A DNA stretch of 64,000 nt from an uncultured Lachnospiraceae bacterium (lineage in GTDB: Bacteria; Bacillota; Clostridia; Lachnospirales; Lachnospiraceae): positions 20,890 to 84,889 of the forward strand of contig CAJTMW010000018.1 of NCBI GenBank assembly GCA_910577275.1. Reading direction: 5' to 3'. Position 1 is the stretch's first letter. Each line of letters begins with the position of its first letter. Position numbers and translations under genes: made by a program. Shown piece by piece: positions 17,112-26,212 of this stretch. The notes under the pieces are model-generated. The model searched no databases. It was given only the letters and a program-made list of their open reading frames with translations, and was not told the DNA's origin.

Positions 17112-19460
17112 GTGAAAAGGATTTCCATTTTGGGACAGAGCATACTGGCAATTTTGTGTGTGCTCATCATTCCCACGGCATTGATTTCCTATCATGTACT
17201 TAATAACGCGGCGCAGTATTCGGAGGAAAATATTGCGCTGTCAAAGCTGGATAATCTGGAGTCGGTCAGCAGTATGACGGAGCTGATTTTAGGGGGATAC
17301 ACCAGGAATGTGATTCAGTTTGCCAATAATTCCGCCTGTAAGGGACTATCTGACGTGAATCTCTACCGCAATATCGGCACGGATATGAGCCGGATTAAGG
17401 CGGTCTGGAACGGGGGAGATTACCTTGACAGGGTTTTCGGGACGGAAAAAATGGTGCAGTCCTGCTTTTATCTGGGGGACGGCTCTGACTATGTGATTTC
17501 CACAGACAAGGGAGTGTGTAAGGTGGAAAATTACGGTTCCCTTGACTGGCTTCTGGATGAGGAAGATTTTGGGCTCAGGAGAGGAATCCGGGGAAAGTGG
17601 ATTGCAAGAAATCTTTACGGCACAGAGATAGCGGATGATAACGAAATGGCAGGCAACCGGCAGAACAAGGTATCCGTACTCACTTATGTGTATTCAATTA
17701 ATCCTCTGATTTCATCCGACGGCGGAACAGTGGTCTGCAATATTTATATGTCAAAGCTCAGCGATTTTATAAATCCGGCGGGGCAGACATCGGGGGTCTG
17801 TTTTATTCTTGATGAAAACAACAATATTATATGCCATCCTTCCAAATCGCTTTCACCGGCGAGCGAGGAGGAGAAGAAGATAGCCGATACCATTGCGGGG
17901 CTGGGGGCGAAGAAAGGTTATTTTGATTATGAATACAACGGGATTCGTTATCTGTGCGCTTACCGGAAATCCGACGCCAATAACTGGACTTATGTAGCCA
18001 CCTACAATCTGGAGGATGTAATGAGCGGAGCCAAAACCATATCCTATCAGGGAATGATGGTGATTATGGCGGCCATAGCGGCGGGGCTTGTCCTGGTGGT
18101 AGCCGTTTTTTATTGGCTGTTCCGTCCCTTCCGCAATCTGATTGGGGCTATCAGAAAGGATATGTCGGCGGGAGAAGCCAGAAATGAACGTCCCAAGAAT
18201 GAGATTTACTATCTCCGGGAAGCCTTTGAGAAGATGAAGGCGGAGGAGGGGCAAATCCACAGTATGCTGGAAGCGAGAAATTCGGACACCGAACGGCTCC
18301 TGCTTAGGGAGGTTCTTTCAGGTACGCTGGATGGAGATAAGAAGAAGGAAAATCTGGACGCTCTGTTCCCTTACGGTCATTTTGTGGTGCTGTTTGCCGG
18401 CGTGGACGGCGGGAGCAGGCTCCTTCGGGATTATAACTGGGATGAGAGAATGTATTATTTTCTTCAGATAGAGGAAATCTTTTCCCGGCTCCTTAAAGGG
18501 GAGGGATATGCCGCCAGAACGGTTTATTTCCGCTCGACTACCTGTGTGACGGTGCTGAATATTCAGACCTATGACCAGAAGAAGGTGACGGCTTTTATCC
18601 TTGAGCGGATTGCAATGATTAAAGAAGAATTAAAAAAGGTGTTCGATTATACCATGACAATTGGCGTCAGTACGGTTCACGGGGATATCAGGGACCTGAA
18701 CGAAGGGATGGAGGAGGCCACAAAGGCGGTGAAGCACCGGATTATTGCCGGGAAAAACCAGGTGATTTTCTGGAGGGATCGCATGAATGAAAGCGAATAT
18801 TATCATTATCCTTATGACAGCGAGAGAAGGATTGTCAACAACATCAAGCTTCACAATATGGAGGCGGTGGTGGAGGAGATTACCGCCGTCCGCGAAAAAA
18901 TTCTGGCGATTGAGGATATTTCCTACGATAATGTAGTGCTCATTTATCAGCAGCTTGTGGGAAGTATGATTAAGACGCTTGTGGGAGAGAAGGTGCAGAT
19001 TTCCAGATTCCTTGGGAACGGCAGAAAGGTATATACGACGATAGCGGAGCTGGATACGATTGAGGAAATCGAGGATTTTGTGAAGGATTTTGTGGGACAG
19101 TTACAGGAGCATCTGGAGGAAAATACGGAGGAAAAGGAAGAAGAACAGCTTTATGAGCGGATTCTGGCTTTTCTGGATATGCATTATCGGGAAGATATTG
19201 ACTTTGAGGAAGCGGCGGGGAAAATGGGTATCAGTTATTCCCATATGCGGCATGTGATGCGGGAAAAAGGCGACATCAGCCTTACGGATTATATCAACCG
19301 CTGCCGGATAAACGAGGCAAAGGAGCTCCTGCTATCCACAGATAAGAAGCTGACGGAGATTGCGGAGCAGGTGGGTTATCATAATGTCCAGAGCCTGAAC
19401 AGGTTTTTTAAGAAGTATGAGGGGACAACGCCCAACAGCCTTAGAAAAGTTGACAAATGA
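17112..19460 (+). CDS. Membrane-bound AraC-family regulator with extracellular sensor
   Basis: The 782-residue protein has a membrane helix at about 6-28, an extracytoplasmic sensor of Cache type to about 310, a second helix at about 312-336, a long cytoplasmic linker with coiled-coil character, and a C-terminal AraC helix-turn-helix pair at about 685-782 (AAGKMGISYSHMRHVM and IAEQVGYHNVQSLNRFFKKY). This design senses an extracellular sugar and activates a nearby importer. The GTG start at 17112 follows GGAGGAAG at good spacing. The three transporter genes downstream, after a terminator, are the obvious target. Confidence 0.9.
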   Translation: MKRISILGQSILAILCVLIIPTALISYHVLNNAAQYSEENIALSKLDNLESVSSMTELILGGYTRNVIQFANNSACKGLSDVNLYRNIGTDMSRIKAVWNGGDYLDRVFGTEKMVQSCFYLGDGSDYVISTDKGVCKVENYGSLDWLLDEEDFGLRRGIRGKWIARNLYGTEIADDNEMAGNRQNKVSVLTYVYSINPLISSDGGTVVCNIYMSKLSDFINPAGQTSGVCFILDENNNIICHPSKSLSPASEEEKKIADTIAGLGAKKGYFDYEYNGIRYLCAYRKSDANNWTYVATYNLEDVMSGAKTISYQGMMVIMAAIAAGLVLVVAVFYWLFRPFRNLIGAIRKDMSAGEARNERPKNEIYYLREAFEKMKAEEGQIHSMLEARNSDTERLLLREVLSGTLDGDKKKENLDALFPYGHFVVLFAGVDGGSRLLRDYNWDERMYYFLQIEEIFSRLLKGEGYAARTVYFRSTTCVTVLNIQTYDQKKVTAFILERIAMIKEELKKVFDYTMTIGVSTVHGDIRDLNEGMEEATKAVKHRIIAGKNQVIFWRDRMNESEYYHYPYDSERRIVNNIKLHNMEAVVEEITAVREKILAIEDISYDNVVLIYQQLVGSMIKTLVGEKVQISRFLGNGRKVYTTIAELDTIEEIEDFVKDFVGQLQEHLEENTEEKEEEQLYERILAFLDMHYREDIDFEEAAGKMGISYSHMRHVMREKGDISLTDYINRCRINEAKELLLSTDKKLTEIAEQVGYHNVQSLNRFFKKYEGTTPNSLRKVDK

Positions 19461-19616
19461 TAATTCCATTTTGATGGTTTTGGGGACATTTTGCACTATT
19501 GATTTTGGCTTTGGTGTTTAAAATTGTCTTAAAAGAAGGCATAAATTCAGGAGAAATAAAGAAAATCGGAATTAAATTCCATAAATTAAAAAGAAAATAA
19601 TTGAAAACCAAACGAA

Positions 19617-19646
19617 GAAAAGCCTGTAAAATCAAGGCTTTTTTTT
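19617..19646 (+). terminator. Intrinsic terminator after the AraC regulator
   Basis: AAAAGCC and GGCTTTT form a stem around an 11-base loop and run into TTTTTTTT. The surrounding gap 19461-19831 is A/T-rich and otherwise holds only a possible promoter (TTTACA at 19684, 16 bp, TAAAAT at 19706) for the importer genes; I see no small gene in it. Confidence 0.7.
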
Positions 19647-19831
19647 GATTGTCAAAAATGAAGTACTGCATCAGAAATGAACGTTTACAAAAAATTTATA
19701 ATCTTTAAAATAATATTATAAAAATTGTCTAAAGGCATGGCAGGGGACAGACCTGAGTGAGACAGTGAAAAGTCAAAGTGCGGTCAGGCTGTGCCGGAAA
19801 GATTCAATATTTAAGAAGGGAAGGGAAGTTC

Positions 19832-20788
19832 ATGAGTGATGCAACTATGAAAAAGCTGGCTCTGAAAGAAGCCAGAAAGAAGCAGAAGCCATTTAAGGAC
19901 TGCTTCAAAAGGGACTGGCAGCTCTACTCTCTGCTGTTAATTCCTATTATATTCTGCTTTATCTTCAAATATATTCCTATGGCGTGGCTGCAGATTGCCT
20001 TTAAGGACTGGAAGATAAGGGACGGATTTTTTGGAGGAGAGTGGGTTGGCTTTGAGATATTTGGAAAGGTATTCGGCCACAGGAATTTCCTGAAAGCGCT
20101 CAGAAACACCCTTCTGCTTAACGTACTCGACCTGATTGTAGGATTCCCGATGCCGATTATTCTGGCACTTATGTTAAATGAAGTAAAGAATATCGCTTTC
20201 AAGAAGGTGACGCAGACGCTTCTTTATCTGCCCCACTTCCTTTCATGGGTTATCATCGGCGGTCTGGTATATCAGCTCTTTTCCGTTAACACGGGCGTTA
20301 TCAACGCGCTGATTCAGAACGCGGGCGGAACGCCGATTAACTTCCTTCAGGAAGACACGAACTGGCTGATTACCTACATAGTAATAGGAGCATGGCAGTC
20401 CATGGGATGGGGAACTATCATTTACCTGGCTTCCATCACCTCCGTAAACTCGGAGCTCTACGAGGCGGCAAGAGTGGACGGCGCCAACCGCTGGCAGCAG
20501 ATGCTCAACGTAACGCTCCCCTGTATCAGAAGCACCATCGTAATCCTTCTGATTATGCAGCTGGGCAAGATTATGGGCGGTTCTTTCGAGCGTATCATGG
20601 CGCTTATGAATTACGCCGCAACGGAATACACCACGACCATTCCGGTTCTGGTTTACCAATGGGGTATTCAGGACATGAAGTTCAGCCAGTCAACGGCTCT
20701 TGGCCTGTTCCAGTCAATTATCGGTCTGGCGCTGGTGCTTGGTTCCGACTGGGTTTCCAAGAAGCTCGGCGAAGACGGTCTGGTATAA
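19832..20788 (+). CDS. Sugar ABC transporter permease (LplB type)
   Basis: The 318-residue inner-membrane protein has six hydrophobic segments and the permease EAA-like loop (YEAARVDGANRWQQMLNVTLP) at about 210-230. Sequence style (LLLIPIIFCFIFKYIPM near the N-terminus) matches the LplB subgroup of carbohydrate importers. The start at 19832 follows AAGGGAAGGGAAG; an upstream in-frame ATG lacks a ribosome site. It pairs with the permease at 20802 and the binding protein at 21774. No ATPase gene is present, so a shared MsmK-type ATPase elsewhere probably drives it. Confidence 0.92.
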   Translation: MSDATMKKLALKEARKKQKPFKDCFKRDWQLYSLLLIPIIFCFIFKYIPMAWLQIAFKDWKIRDGFFGGEWVGFEIFGKVFGHRNFLKALRNTLLLNVLDLIVGFPMPIILALMLNEVKNIAFKKVTQTLLYLPHFLSWVIIGGLVYQLFSVNTGVINALIQNAGGTPINFLQEDTNWLITYIVIGAWQSMGWGTIIYLASITSVNSELYEAARVDGANRWQQMLNVTLPCIRSTIVILLIMQLGKIMGGSFERIMALMNYAATEYTTTIPVLVYQWGIQDMKFSQSTALGLFQSIIGLALVLGSDWVSKKLGEDGLV

Positions 20789-20801
20789 GGAGGGAGAGCA
20801 A

Positions 20802-21710
20802 ATGGCAAAGCAGGCAGCTAATACAAAAACAAAAATCAGTAACGGCAGTATTGCCGTCAACATTTTAATCTATGCTTTTATTACACTTGTATCCCTGACA
20901 TGCGTACTTCCTTATATTCATGTAATAGCAAAATCGCTCAGCTCGGAGGCATATGTAATTGCAAAACAGGTGGTTCTGTGGCCCAAGGGTCTTACGGCAG
21001 AAGCATACCGGAGGATATTCAGCGATAATTCTTTCATTGTGTCCTTTGGCGTGACGGTGACGATGACGGTGCTTTTCACCCTGCTTGGTATGATAATCAC
21101 AATATGCGCGGCGTATCCCCTTTCCAGAAAGACTCTGCGGGGACGCAAGGTGCTTAACCTTCTGTTCATTTTCACCATGTATTTCCAGGGCGGTATGATT
21201 CCCGATTACATTCTGATGAACAGACTGGGATTACTTGAGAGAATGGCGTCTCTGGTACTGCCTCTGGCATTCAGCGCCTACAATCTGGTTATTATGAAAA
21301 ACTCTCTGGAATCAAGTATTCCCGACAGCCTTGTGGAATCCGCGCTGATTGACGGGGCCAACCACTATACCATCCTTGGAAAGATTGTGCTCCCTTTATC
21401 AAAGCCGATTCTCGCAACGCTTACTCTGTTCTATGCGGTAGGCCGCTGGAACACCTACAGCGACGCAATGTTTTACATCAAGCAGAACACGGCGATGCGT
21501 CCCCTGCAGTTAAAGCTCTACTATTTAATTGTGGCGGCGACGGAAAGTATTCAGGGCTCCATCAACGACGTGGCCATGTCTACCGTAATGGACCCGGAAA
21601 TCTTAAAGGCGGCATGTATCGTGTTTGCAACGGTTCCGATTATTCTGGTATATCCTTTCGTACAGAAATATTTCGTACAGGGAACCATGATTGGAGCGGT
21701 AAAAGGTTAA
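20802..21710 (+). CDS. Sugar ABC transporter permease (YtcP/YesQ type)
   Basis: The 302-residue protein has six hydrophobic segments and the EAA loop (VESALIDGANHYTILGKIVLP). The start at 20802 is preceded by AAGGAGGGAGAG and lies 13 bp after the first permease. A longer in-frame extension overlaps the previous gene and is not credible. It is the second membrane subunit of the importer. Confidence 0.92.
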   Translation: MAKQAANTKTKISNGSIAVNILIYAFITLVSLTCVLPYIHVIAKSLSSEAYVIAKQVVLWPKGLTAEAYRRIFSDNSFIVSFGVTVTMTVLFTLLGMIITICAAYPLSRKTLRGRKVLNLLFIFTMYFQGGMIPDYILMNRLGLLERMASLVLPLAFSAYNLVIMKNSLESSIPDSLVESALIDGANHYTILGKIVLPLSKPILATLTLFYAVGRWNTYSDAMFYIKQNTAMRPLQLKLYYLIVAATESIQGSINDVAMSTVMDPEILKAACIVFATVPIILVYPFVQKYFVQGTMIGAVKG

Positions 21711-21773
21711 ATTTCATATGGTAGTACCCGCATAAAGCGGTAACTATAAATAAACAATTTAGGAGGATAGTAA

Positions 21774-23516
21774 ATGAAAAAGAAGACAGTGTTACAGAAA
21801 CTTGCCGCTGCCGGACTGGCATTGGCAATGGTAGCAGGAACTCTTACCGGCTGCGGCGGCAGCGGTAACGATGCGGCAGCCGACAATGCAGACGCAGCGC
21901 AGACAGACGACGCGGCTCCTGCCGAGGATACTTCCACAGAGGATGCGGCGCAGGCGGACGACGGCGCTGACGCTGATGCAGCCGGCGATACGGCATCAGC
22001 AGGAGATTTCACGGATTATTCCGCAGGTTTCCCGGAGACAGTTACCCTTCAGGTTCCCGTTTACGAGAGAGGATGGGAAGGTTGGAATCCCACGGACAAC
22101 TACTGGACAAAATGGATTCAGGAGAACTTTGGCGACAAGTATAACGTAAACGTGGAATTTATTTCCATCGGACGTTCCACTGAGGTACAGGACTTTACAC
22201 AGCTTCTGTCCGCAGGCAGCGCGCCTACATTTGTGTTCCATTATGATTATCCTAACATTCTTGCATATTATGCACAGGATGCTTATCAGGAGCTGAACGC
22301 AGATGAAATCGCTTACTATGCGCCTTCCTTTTGGGAGAGAATGGGCGGCATCATTCAGGATTACGGTACGATTGACGGTAAGCTGATGGTTGTTATGGGC
22401 GACCGTACCGAGCTGTTGTCTTCCAACTTCGGTACTCTGATTCGTCAGGACTGGCTGGATGCCCTTAATCTTCCCATGCCTACCACTCTGGAAGAGTACA
22501 ATGACACGCTGATGAAATTCAAAGAAGCAGGTTACGGATTTGCAACCGTAGGTTCAGGCGGTGGTCAGCTGCTTAACAAGTCCTTCAACTTTGATAACGA
22601 CTTCAGAGATTTAAGCGACCGTGAAGGCATTGCCCTCAATTCCGATTTGGCTGTTGCAGCTTTCAGCTGGGAGCCTACAAAGGAATATTTAAGAAATCTG
22701 AATTACCAGTACCAGAACGGCCTGATTGACCCTGACTTCTATCTGGATACAGACGGAAACCAGGCAAAGGCTAACTTTACCTCAGGTAAGGCAGCTACCT
22801 ACAGCTGCTACATCAACGCAGGTACAAACGAGAATGTTATCCAGCCTCTTCTGCAGAATAACCCGGACGCCAAGCTTTCCATCCTTGACCCCGGTGCACT
22901 TGCACCCGGCGGAAAGCATCAGATGCGTGAGTACTGGCCGTTTGGTATGATTTACGGCATCAACGCCGACGCAACCGATGAAGAGAGAATCGCTGCATGG
23001 ATGTACATCGAGTGGATGAACCAGGACGACGTGCTGAATACACTTCAGAATGGTTTCGAAGGCAAGAACTACGAGCTTAAGGACGGTGTAAAGGCTCCTA
23101 CAGGCTACACAGGAGAAGAGAAGCTTTCCAACAACGATAACGGCGACTACTGGTGTCTTGTTAATGCCAACAAGAAGTATGATTCCGAAGAGGAATTCAA
23201 AAAAGCAATCATCTACGTGAACGCGCCTGTTGGATATGAGTATCTGATTGAAGATATTCTGAAATATCAGGAGAAGTATGCGGACGGAGCCGACCCTGAC
23301 ACCTGCTTCACCGTTCCGATTGAGACCTTAAGCGAGTACTCATCCGATTTGGCGGAGCTTTGGAAAGAGTCTTATGTACAGCTTGTTACCAGAGCAACTA
23401 CCGAAGAAGAGTTCGAGTCTACGTATGAAGAAATGAAACAGGAATACCTGGATGCAGGATATCAGGAAATCCTTGACGAGAAGAAAGCGGCATGGGATGC
23501 CGGACAGTATCATTAA
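21774..23516 (+). CDS. Extracellular solute-binding lipoprotein of a sugar ABC importer
   Basis: The 580-residue protein begins with a lipoprotein signal peptide whose lipobox LTGC places the lipidated cysteine at residue 27. A 50-residue linker rich in Asp, Ala and Thr follows, then a large solute-binding domain (TVTLQVPVYERGWEGWN onward). Length above 500 fits the LplA/family 1 group that binds longer oligosaccharides, here probably pectin-derived. The start follows TTAGGAGGATAG. It ends before a strong hairpin at 23558. Confidence 0.92.
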   Translation: MKKKTVLQKLAAAGLALAMVAGTLTGCGGSGNDAAADNADAAQTDDAAPAEDTSTEDAAQADDGADADAAGDTASAGDFTDYSAGFPETVTLQVPVYERGWEGWNPTDNYWTKWIQENFGDKYNVNVEFISIGRSTEVQDFTQLLSAGSAPTFVFHYDYPNILAYYAQDAYQELNADEIAYYAPSFWERMGGIIQDYGTIDGKLMVVMGDRTELLSSNFGTLIRQDWLDALNLPMPTTLEEYNDTLMKFKEAGYGFATVGSGGGQLLNKSFNFDNDFRDLSDREGIALNSDLAVAAFSWEPTKEYLRNLNYQYQNGLIDPDFYLDTDGNQAKANFTSGKAATYSCYINAGTNENVIQPLLQNNPDAKLSILDPGALAPGGKHQMREYWPFGMIYGINADATDEERIAAWMYIEWMNQDDVLNTLQNGFEGKNYELKDGVKAPTGYTGEEKLSNNDNGDYWCLVNANKKYDSEEEFKKAIIYVNAPVGYEYLIEDILKYQEKYADGADPDTCFTVPIETLSEYSSDLAELWKESYVQLVTRATTEEEFESTYEEMKQEYLDAGYQEILDEKKAAWDAGQYH

Positions 23517-23557
23517 TCAGATTCTTTCTGATGCCGGTACTTGAGTCAGTGATAACT

Positions 23558-23596
23558 GCCGCAGAGGTGCCATAAGCGCGCCTCTGCGGCTTTCTT
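23558..23596 (+). terminator. Terminator or attenuator between importer and enzymes
   Basis: GCCGCAGAGG (23558-23567) and CCTCTGCGGC (23581-23590) form a perfect 10-bp stem with a 13-base loop, then TTTCTT. It stands 41 bp after the binding-protein stop and would lower expression of the enzyme genes relative to the binding protein. Confidence 0.75.
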
Positions 23597-23653
23597 ATGC
23601 GCGAGCAATGAGCCAGGCGGGAGTGCTTGCACTCACATCTGGCGAATGCCGCG
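23591..23653 (-). repeat. Dispersed structured repeat, copy D
   Basis: Read on the minus strand, this copy aligns with copy A at 61486 over about 63 bases. All three stems are kept although the bases differ: outer CGCG/CGCG, middle GCCAG/CTGGC and inner GAGTG-CAAG-CACTC. It is the only copy not co-oriented with the gene that follows (GH28). The rest of the gap to 23778 shows no gene. Confidence 0.75.
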
Positions 23654-23777
23654 TTCAGCGAGTAGGTAAGATGAATCTTCCCTGCTCGATTACAATAAGA
23701 CGGTCCGCGAAGCCCGTGAGCGGGAAAGAGAGAAGCGGATTCGAGCTTTGTACTGCATACAGAGAAAGGAATAATTC

Positions 23778-25121
23778 ATGATTTATAATATATTAGACTA
23801 TGGCGCGGCAGAGGGCGGCACGGTCAATAACCAGAAGATGATACAGGCGGCCATCGACGCCTGCGCGGGAACCGGCGGCAGGGTGGTGATTCCGGCGGGG
23901 AATTTCCTCTCGGGAACCATTCGCCTGCGCTCGGATATGGAGCTGTATCTGGAAGCGGGAAGCACCCTCACGGTAAGCCTGAACCCGGCGGACATCATCG
24001 ACTTTTCCGAAAAATCGGATAAGGATAATACCATGGACGGCATAAAGGACGGCTGCTTTATTTATGCCTGTCATGAAAAAAATCTCACAATAAGCGGAGA
24101 AGGGAGAATTGACGGCAAGGGCCGGGACGCCTACTACGACGCGGGTCTTGACGGCGACTTTCACGAATGTCCTTTGAGCGTAAAGGAATTCCGTCCCCGC
24201 ACCACATACCTGGAGGATGTGGAGAATCTTACGGTTAAGGGAATCACCTTTTACGACGCTTCCTTCTGGACGCTGCATATGGCGGGGTGCAAAAATGTGC
24301 TGGTGGAGGGAATCCGCATTTTAAACAATGACAGAGGCCCCAACAACGACGGCATCGACCCGGACGCCTGCCAGAATGTGGTAATTCGGGGCTGTATTGT
24401 GGAGAGCGGAGACGATTCCATTGTCCTTAAGGCGACAAAGCCCATATGGAAGAAATACGGAAACTGCGAAAACATCGTAATTTCCGACTGCATTTTACAT
24501 TCCCGCGATTCCGCCCTCAAGATGGGAACGGAAACCTACGGAGACATCAGAAACGTGATTTTTTCCAACTGCGTGGTGAAGGACTGCTCCCGCGCCGTGG
24601 GTATCTGGGTGAGGGACGGCGGAACCATAGAGGATATTATGATTCATCATATCACAGGAAGCACAAAGCGGTATGCGGACGCGCCGGGAGGCAGAGGCGT
24701 TCCCCGCTGGTGGGGAAAAGGAGAGCCCTTCTTCCTCTCATCCACTTACCGGAACGAGGAGAAAAAGCGTCCCGGTAAAATCAGGAGGATTACCTTTGAG
24801 CAGGTAAGGCTTACTTCGGAATCCTGTATTTTCATGGGCGGCGAGGCGGACGCTGTGATTGAGGATATTCAGATTAAAGACTGCCAGGTTGCCTGGAAAA
24901 AGCAGAGCATCCACACGCCGGGGGTATTCGACGAACAGCCCTCTCCCAGAGACGTCTATGAGCATGAAATTCCGTGGCTCTATGCAAGGCATGTGGAGGG
25001 ACTTAAGGCGAGCGGGAGCTTTGAGATTGACGGGAGCATGAAAGAACATGTAAAATGTAAGGAAATTCTGGAAAACTGCAAGGATGTGGAGATTTCCTCC
25101 GCCGCAAAAGATTATGATTAA
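23778..25121 (+). CDS. Glycoside hydrolase family 28 (pectinase)
   Basis: The 447-residue protein is a right-handed parallel beta-helix of the polygalacturonase family, opening with the family pattern (YGAAEGGTVNNQKMIQAAID). The catalytic block is NNDGID near 190 and GDDSI near 211. The usual GHG motif is replaced by SRDSALKMG and the RIK motif by VRDGG, which points away from plain polygalacturonase and toward rhamnogalacturonan-type or exo-acting specificity. No signal peptide is seen, so it works on imported oligosaccharides. The start follows AGAAAGGA. It leads the enzyme part of the locus. Confidence 0.9.
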   Translation: MIYNILDYGAAEGGTVNNQKMIQAAIDACAGTGGRVVIPAGNFLSGTIRLRSDMELYLEAGSTLTVSLNPADIIDFSEKSDKDNTMDGIKDGCFIYACHEKNLTISGEGRIDGKGRDAYYDAGLDGDFHECPLSVKEFRPRTTYLEDVENLTVKGITFYDASFWTLHMAGCKNVLVEGIRILNNDRGPNNDGIDPDACQNVVIRGCIVESGDDSIVLKATKPIWKKYGNCENIVISDCILHSRDSALKMGTETYGDIRNVIFSNCVVKDCSRAVGIWVRDGGTIEDIMIHHITGSTKRYADAPGGRGVPRWWGKGEPFFLSSTYRNEEKKRPGKIRRITFEQVRLTSESCIFMGGEADAVIEDIQIKDCQVAWKKQSIHTPGVFDEQPSPRDVYEHEIPWLYARHVEGLKASGSFEIDGSMKEHVKCKEILENCKDVEISSAAKDYD

Positions 25122-25157
25122 AAAATGCGCAAGGCAAGCGCGGAAACGGGGTAGAAA

Positions 25158-26210
25158 ATGTTAAAATTAAATTATGACAAAAGCGTGATAGAAGATGCAA
25201 TCGACCGCATTGTAAAAAAGACAATGAACATGGATATGACCTGGGACTGGCCCTGCGGCGTGGCCTATTACGGAATCTGCCGGGCATACAAGGCCACAGG
25301 CAAAAAAGAATATCTTGACATGTTAAAAGACAGGGTGGACGAATACATGGAGCTGGGCCTTCCGAAAAACTGGACGGTGAATACCTGCGCCATGGGACAT
25401 TGCCTGATTACCCTTTACGAGGAGACCGGGGAGGAAAAGTACTGGGATGTGGTCATGAGCAAGGTGAATTATATAAGGAAAGAAGCGCTCAGGTTCGGCG
25501 ACAATGTATTGCAGCACACTGTTTCCGCCAACAATGACTTCCCGGAACAGGCATGGGCGGATACCCTGTTTATGGCGGCTTACTTCCTTCTTCGGGTGGG
25601 GGTGAAACTGAAAGATGCGGACATTATAGAGGACGCCTTAAATCAGTATTACTGGCATATCCATTATCTGCAGAACCCGGAAAACGGGCTTTACTATCAC
25701 GGCTACAATAACATTACCGGCGACCATATGTCCGGCTTCCACTGGGGCAGAGCCAACGCCTGGGCGGCGTATACCATGTCAAGAGTGGGCGGGATTCTGC
25801 CGGAGGCTTATCTGTATCCCAAATTTCTTGAAATCACAGGCTCTTTGAACGAGCAGCTTGCGGCCCTAAAGATGCTGCAGACGGAAAACGGACTTTGGAG
25901 AACCATCCTTGACGACGAGGGCTCTTACGAGGAGATTTCCGCCTCGGCAGGAATTGCCGCCGCCATGGTGGAAAAGGGCAATCCCCTTCACTCCAAATAC
26001 ATCAATAAGTCCATTCAGGGGCTTCTGGACAATATCGGCGCTGACGGAAAGGTGATGAATGTGTCGGGAGGAACCGCTGTCATGAAGGACCGTGACGGAT
26101 ACCGGGATATTTCCAAACGCTGGATTCAGGGCTGGGGACAGGGCCTTGCGCTGGCATTTTTCTCAGGGGTATTGCAGGCAGGAGACGAAGATAAGGACGG
26201 GGCGTTATAA
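25158..26210 (+). CDS. Glycoside hydrolase family 105 (unsaturated rhamnogalacturonyl hydrolase)
   Basis: The 350-residue protein has the alpha/alpha-barrel pattern of YteR-type enzymes. The likely catalytic aspartate is D135 in PEQAWADTLFMA, and FHWGRANAW is a second family motif. Such enzymes hydrate and release the unsaturated sugar left by rhamnogalacturonan lyases. It lacks a signal peptide and is cytoplasmic. It is followed after 2 bp by the acetylesterase, so the two are translationally close. Its presence implies that lyase-cut oligosaccharides reach the cell. Confidence 0.92.
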   Translation: MLKLNYDKSVIEDAIDRIVKKTMNMDMTWDWPCGVAYYGICRAYKATGKKEYLDMLKDRVDEYMELGLPKNWTVNTCAMGHCLITLYEETGEEKYWDVVMSKVNYIRKEALRFGDNVLQHTVSANNDFPEQAWADTLFMAAYFLLRVGVKLKDADIIEDALNQYYWHIHYLQNPENGLYYHGYNNITGDHMSGFHWGRANAWAAYTMSRVGGILPEAYLYPKFLEITGSLNEQLAALKMLQTENGLWRTILDDEGSYEEISASAGIAAAMVEKGNPLHSKYINKSIQGLLDNIGADGKVMNVSGGTAVMKDRDGYRDISKRWIQGWGQGLALAFFSGVLQAGDEDKDGAL

Positions 26211-26212
26211 AA

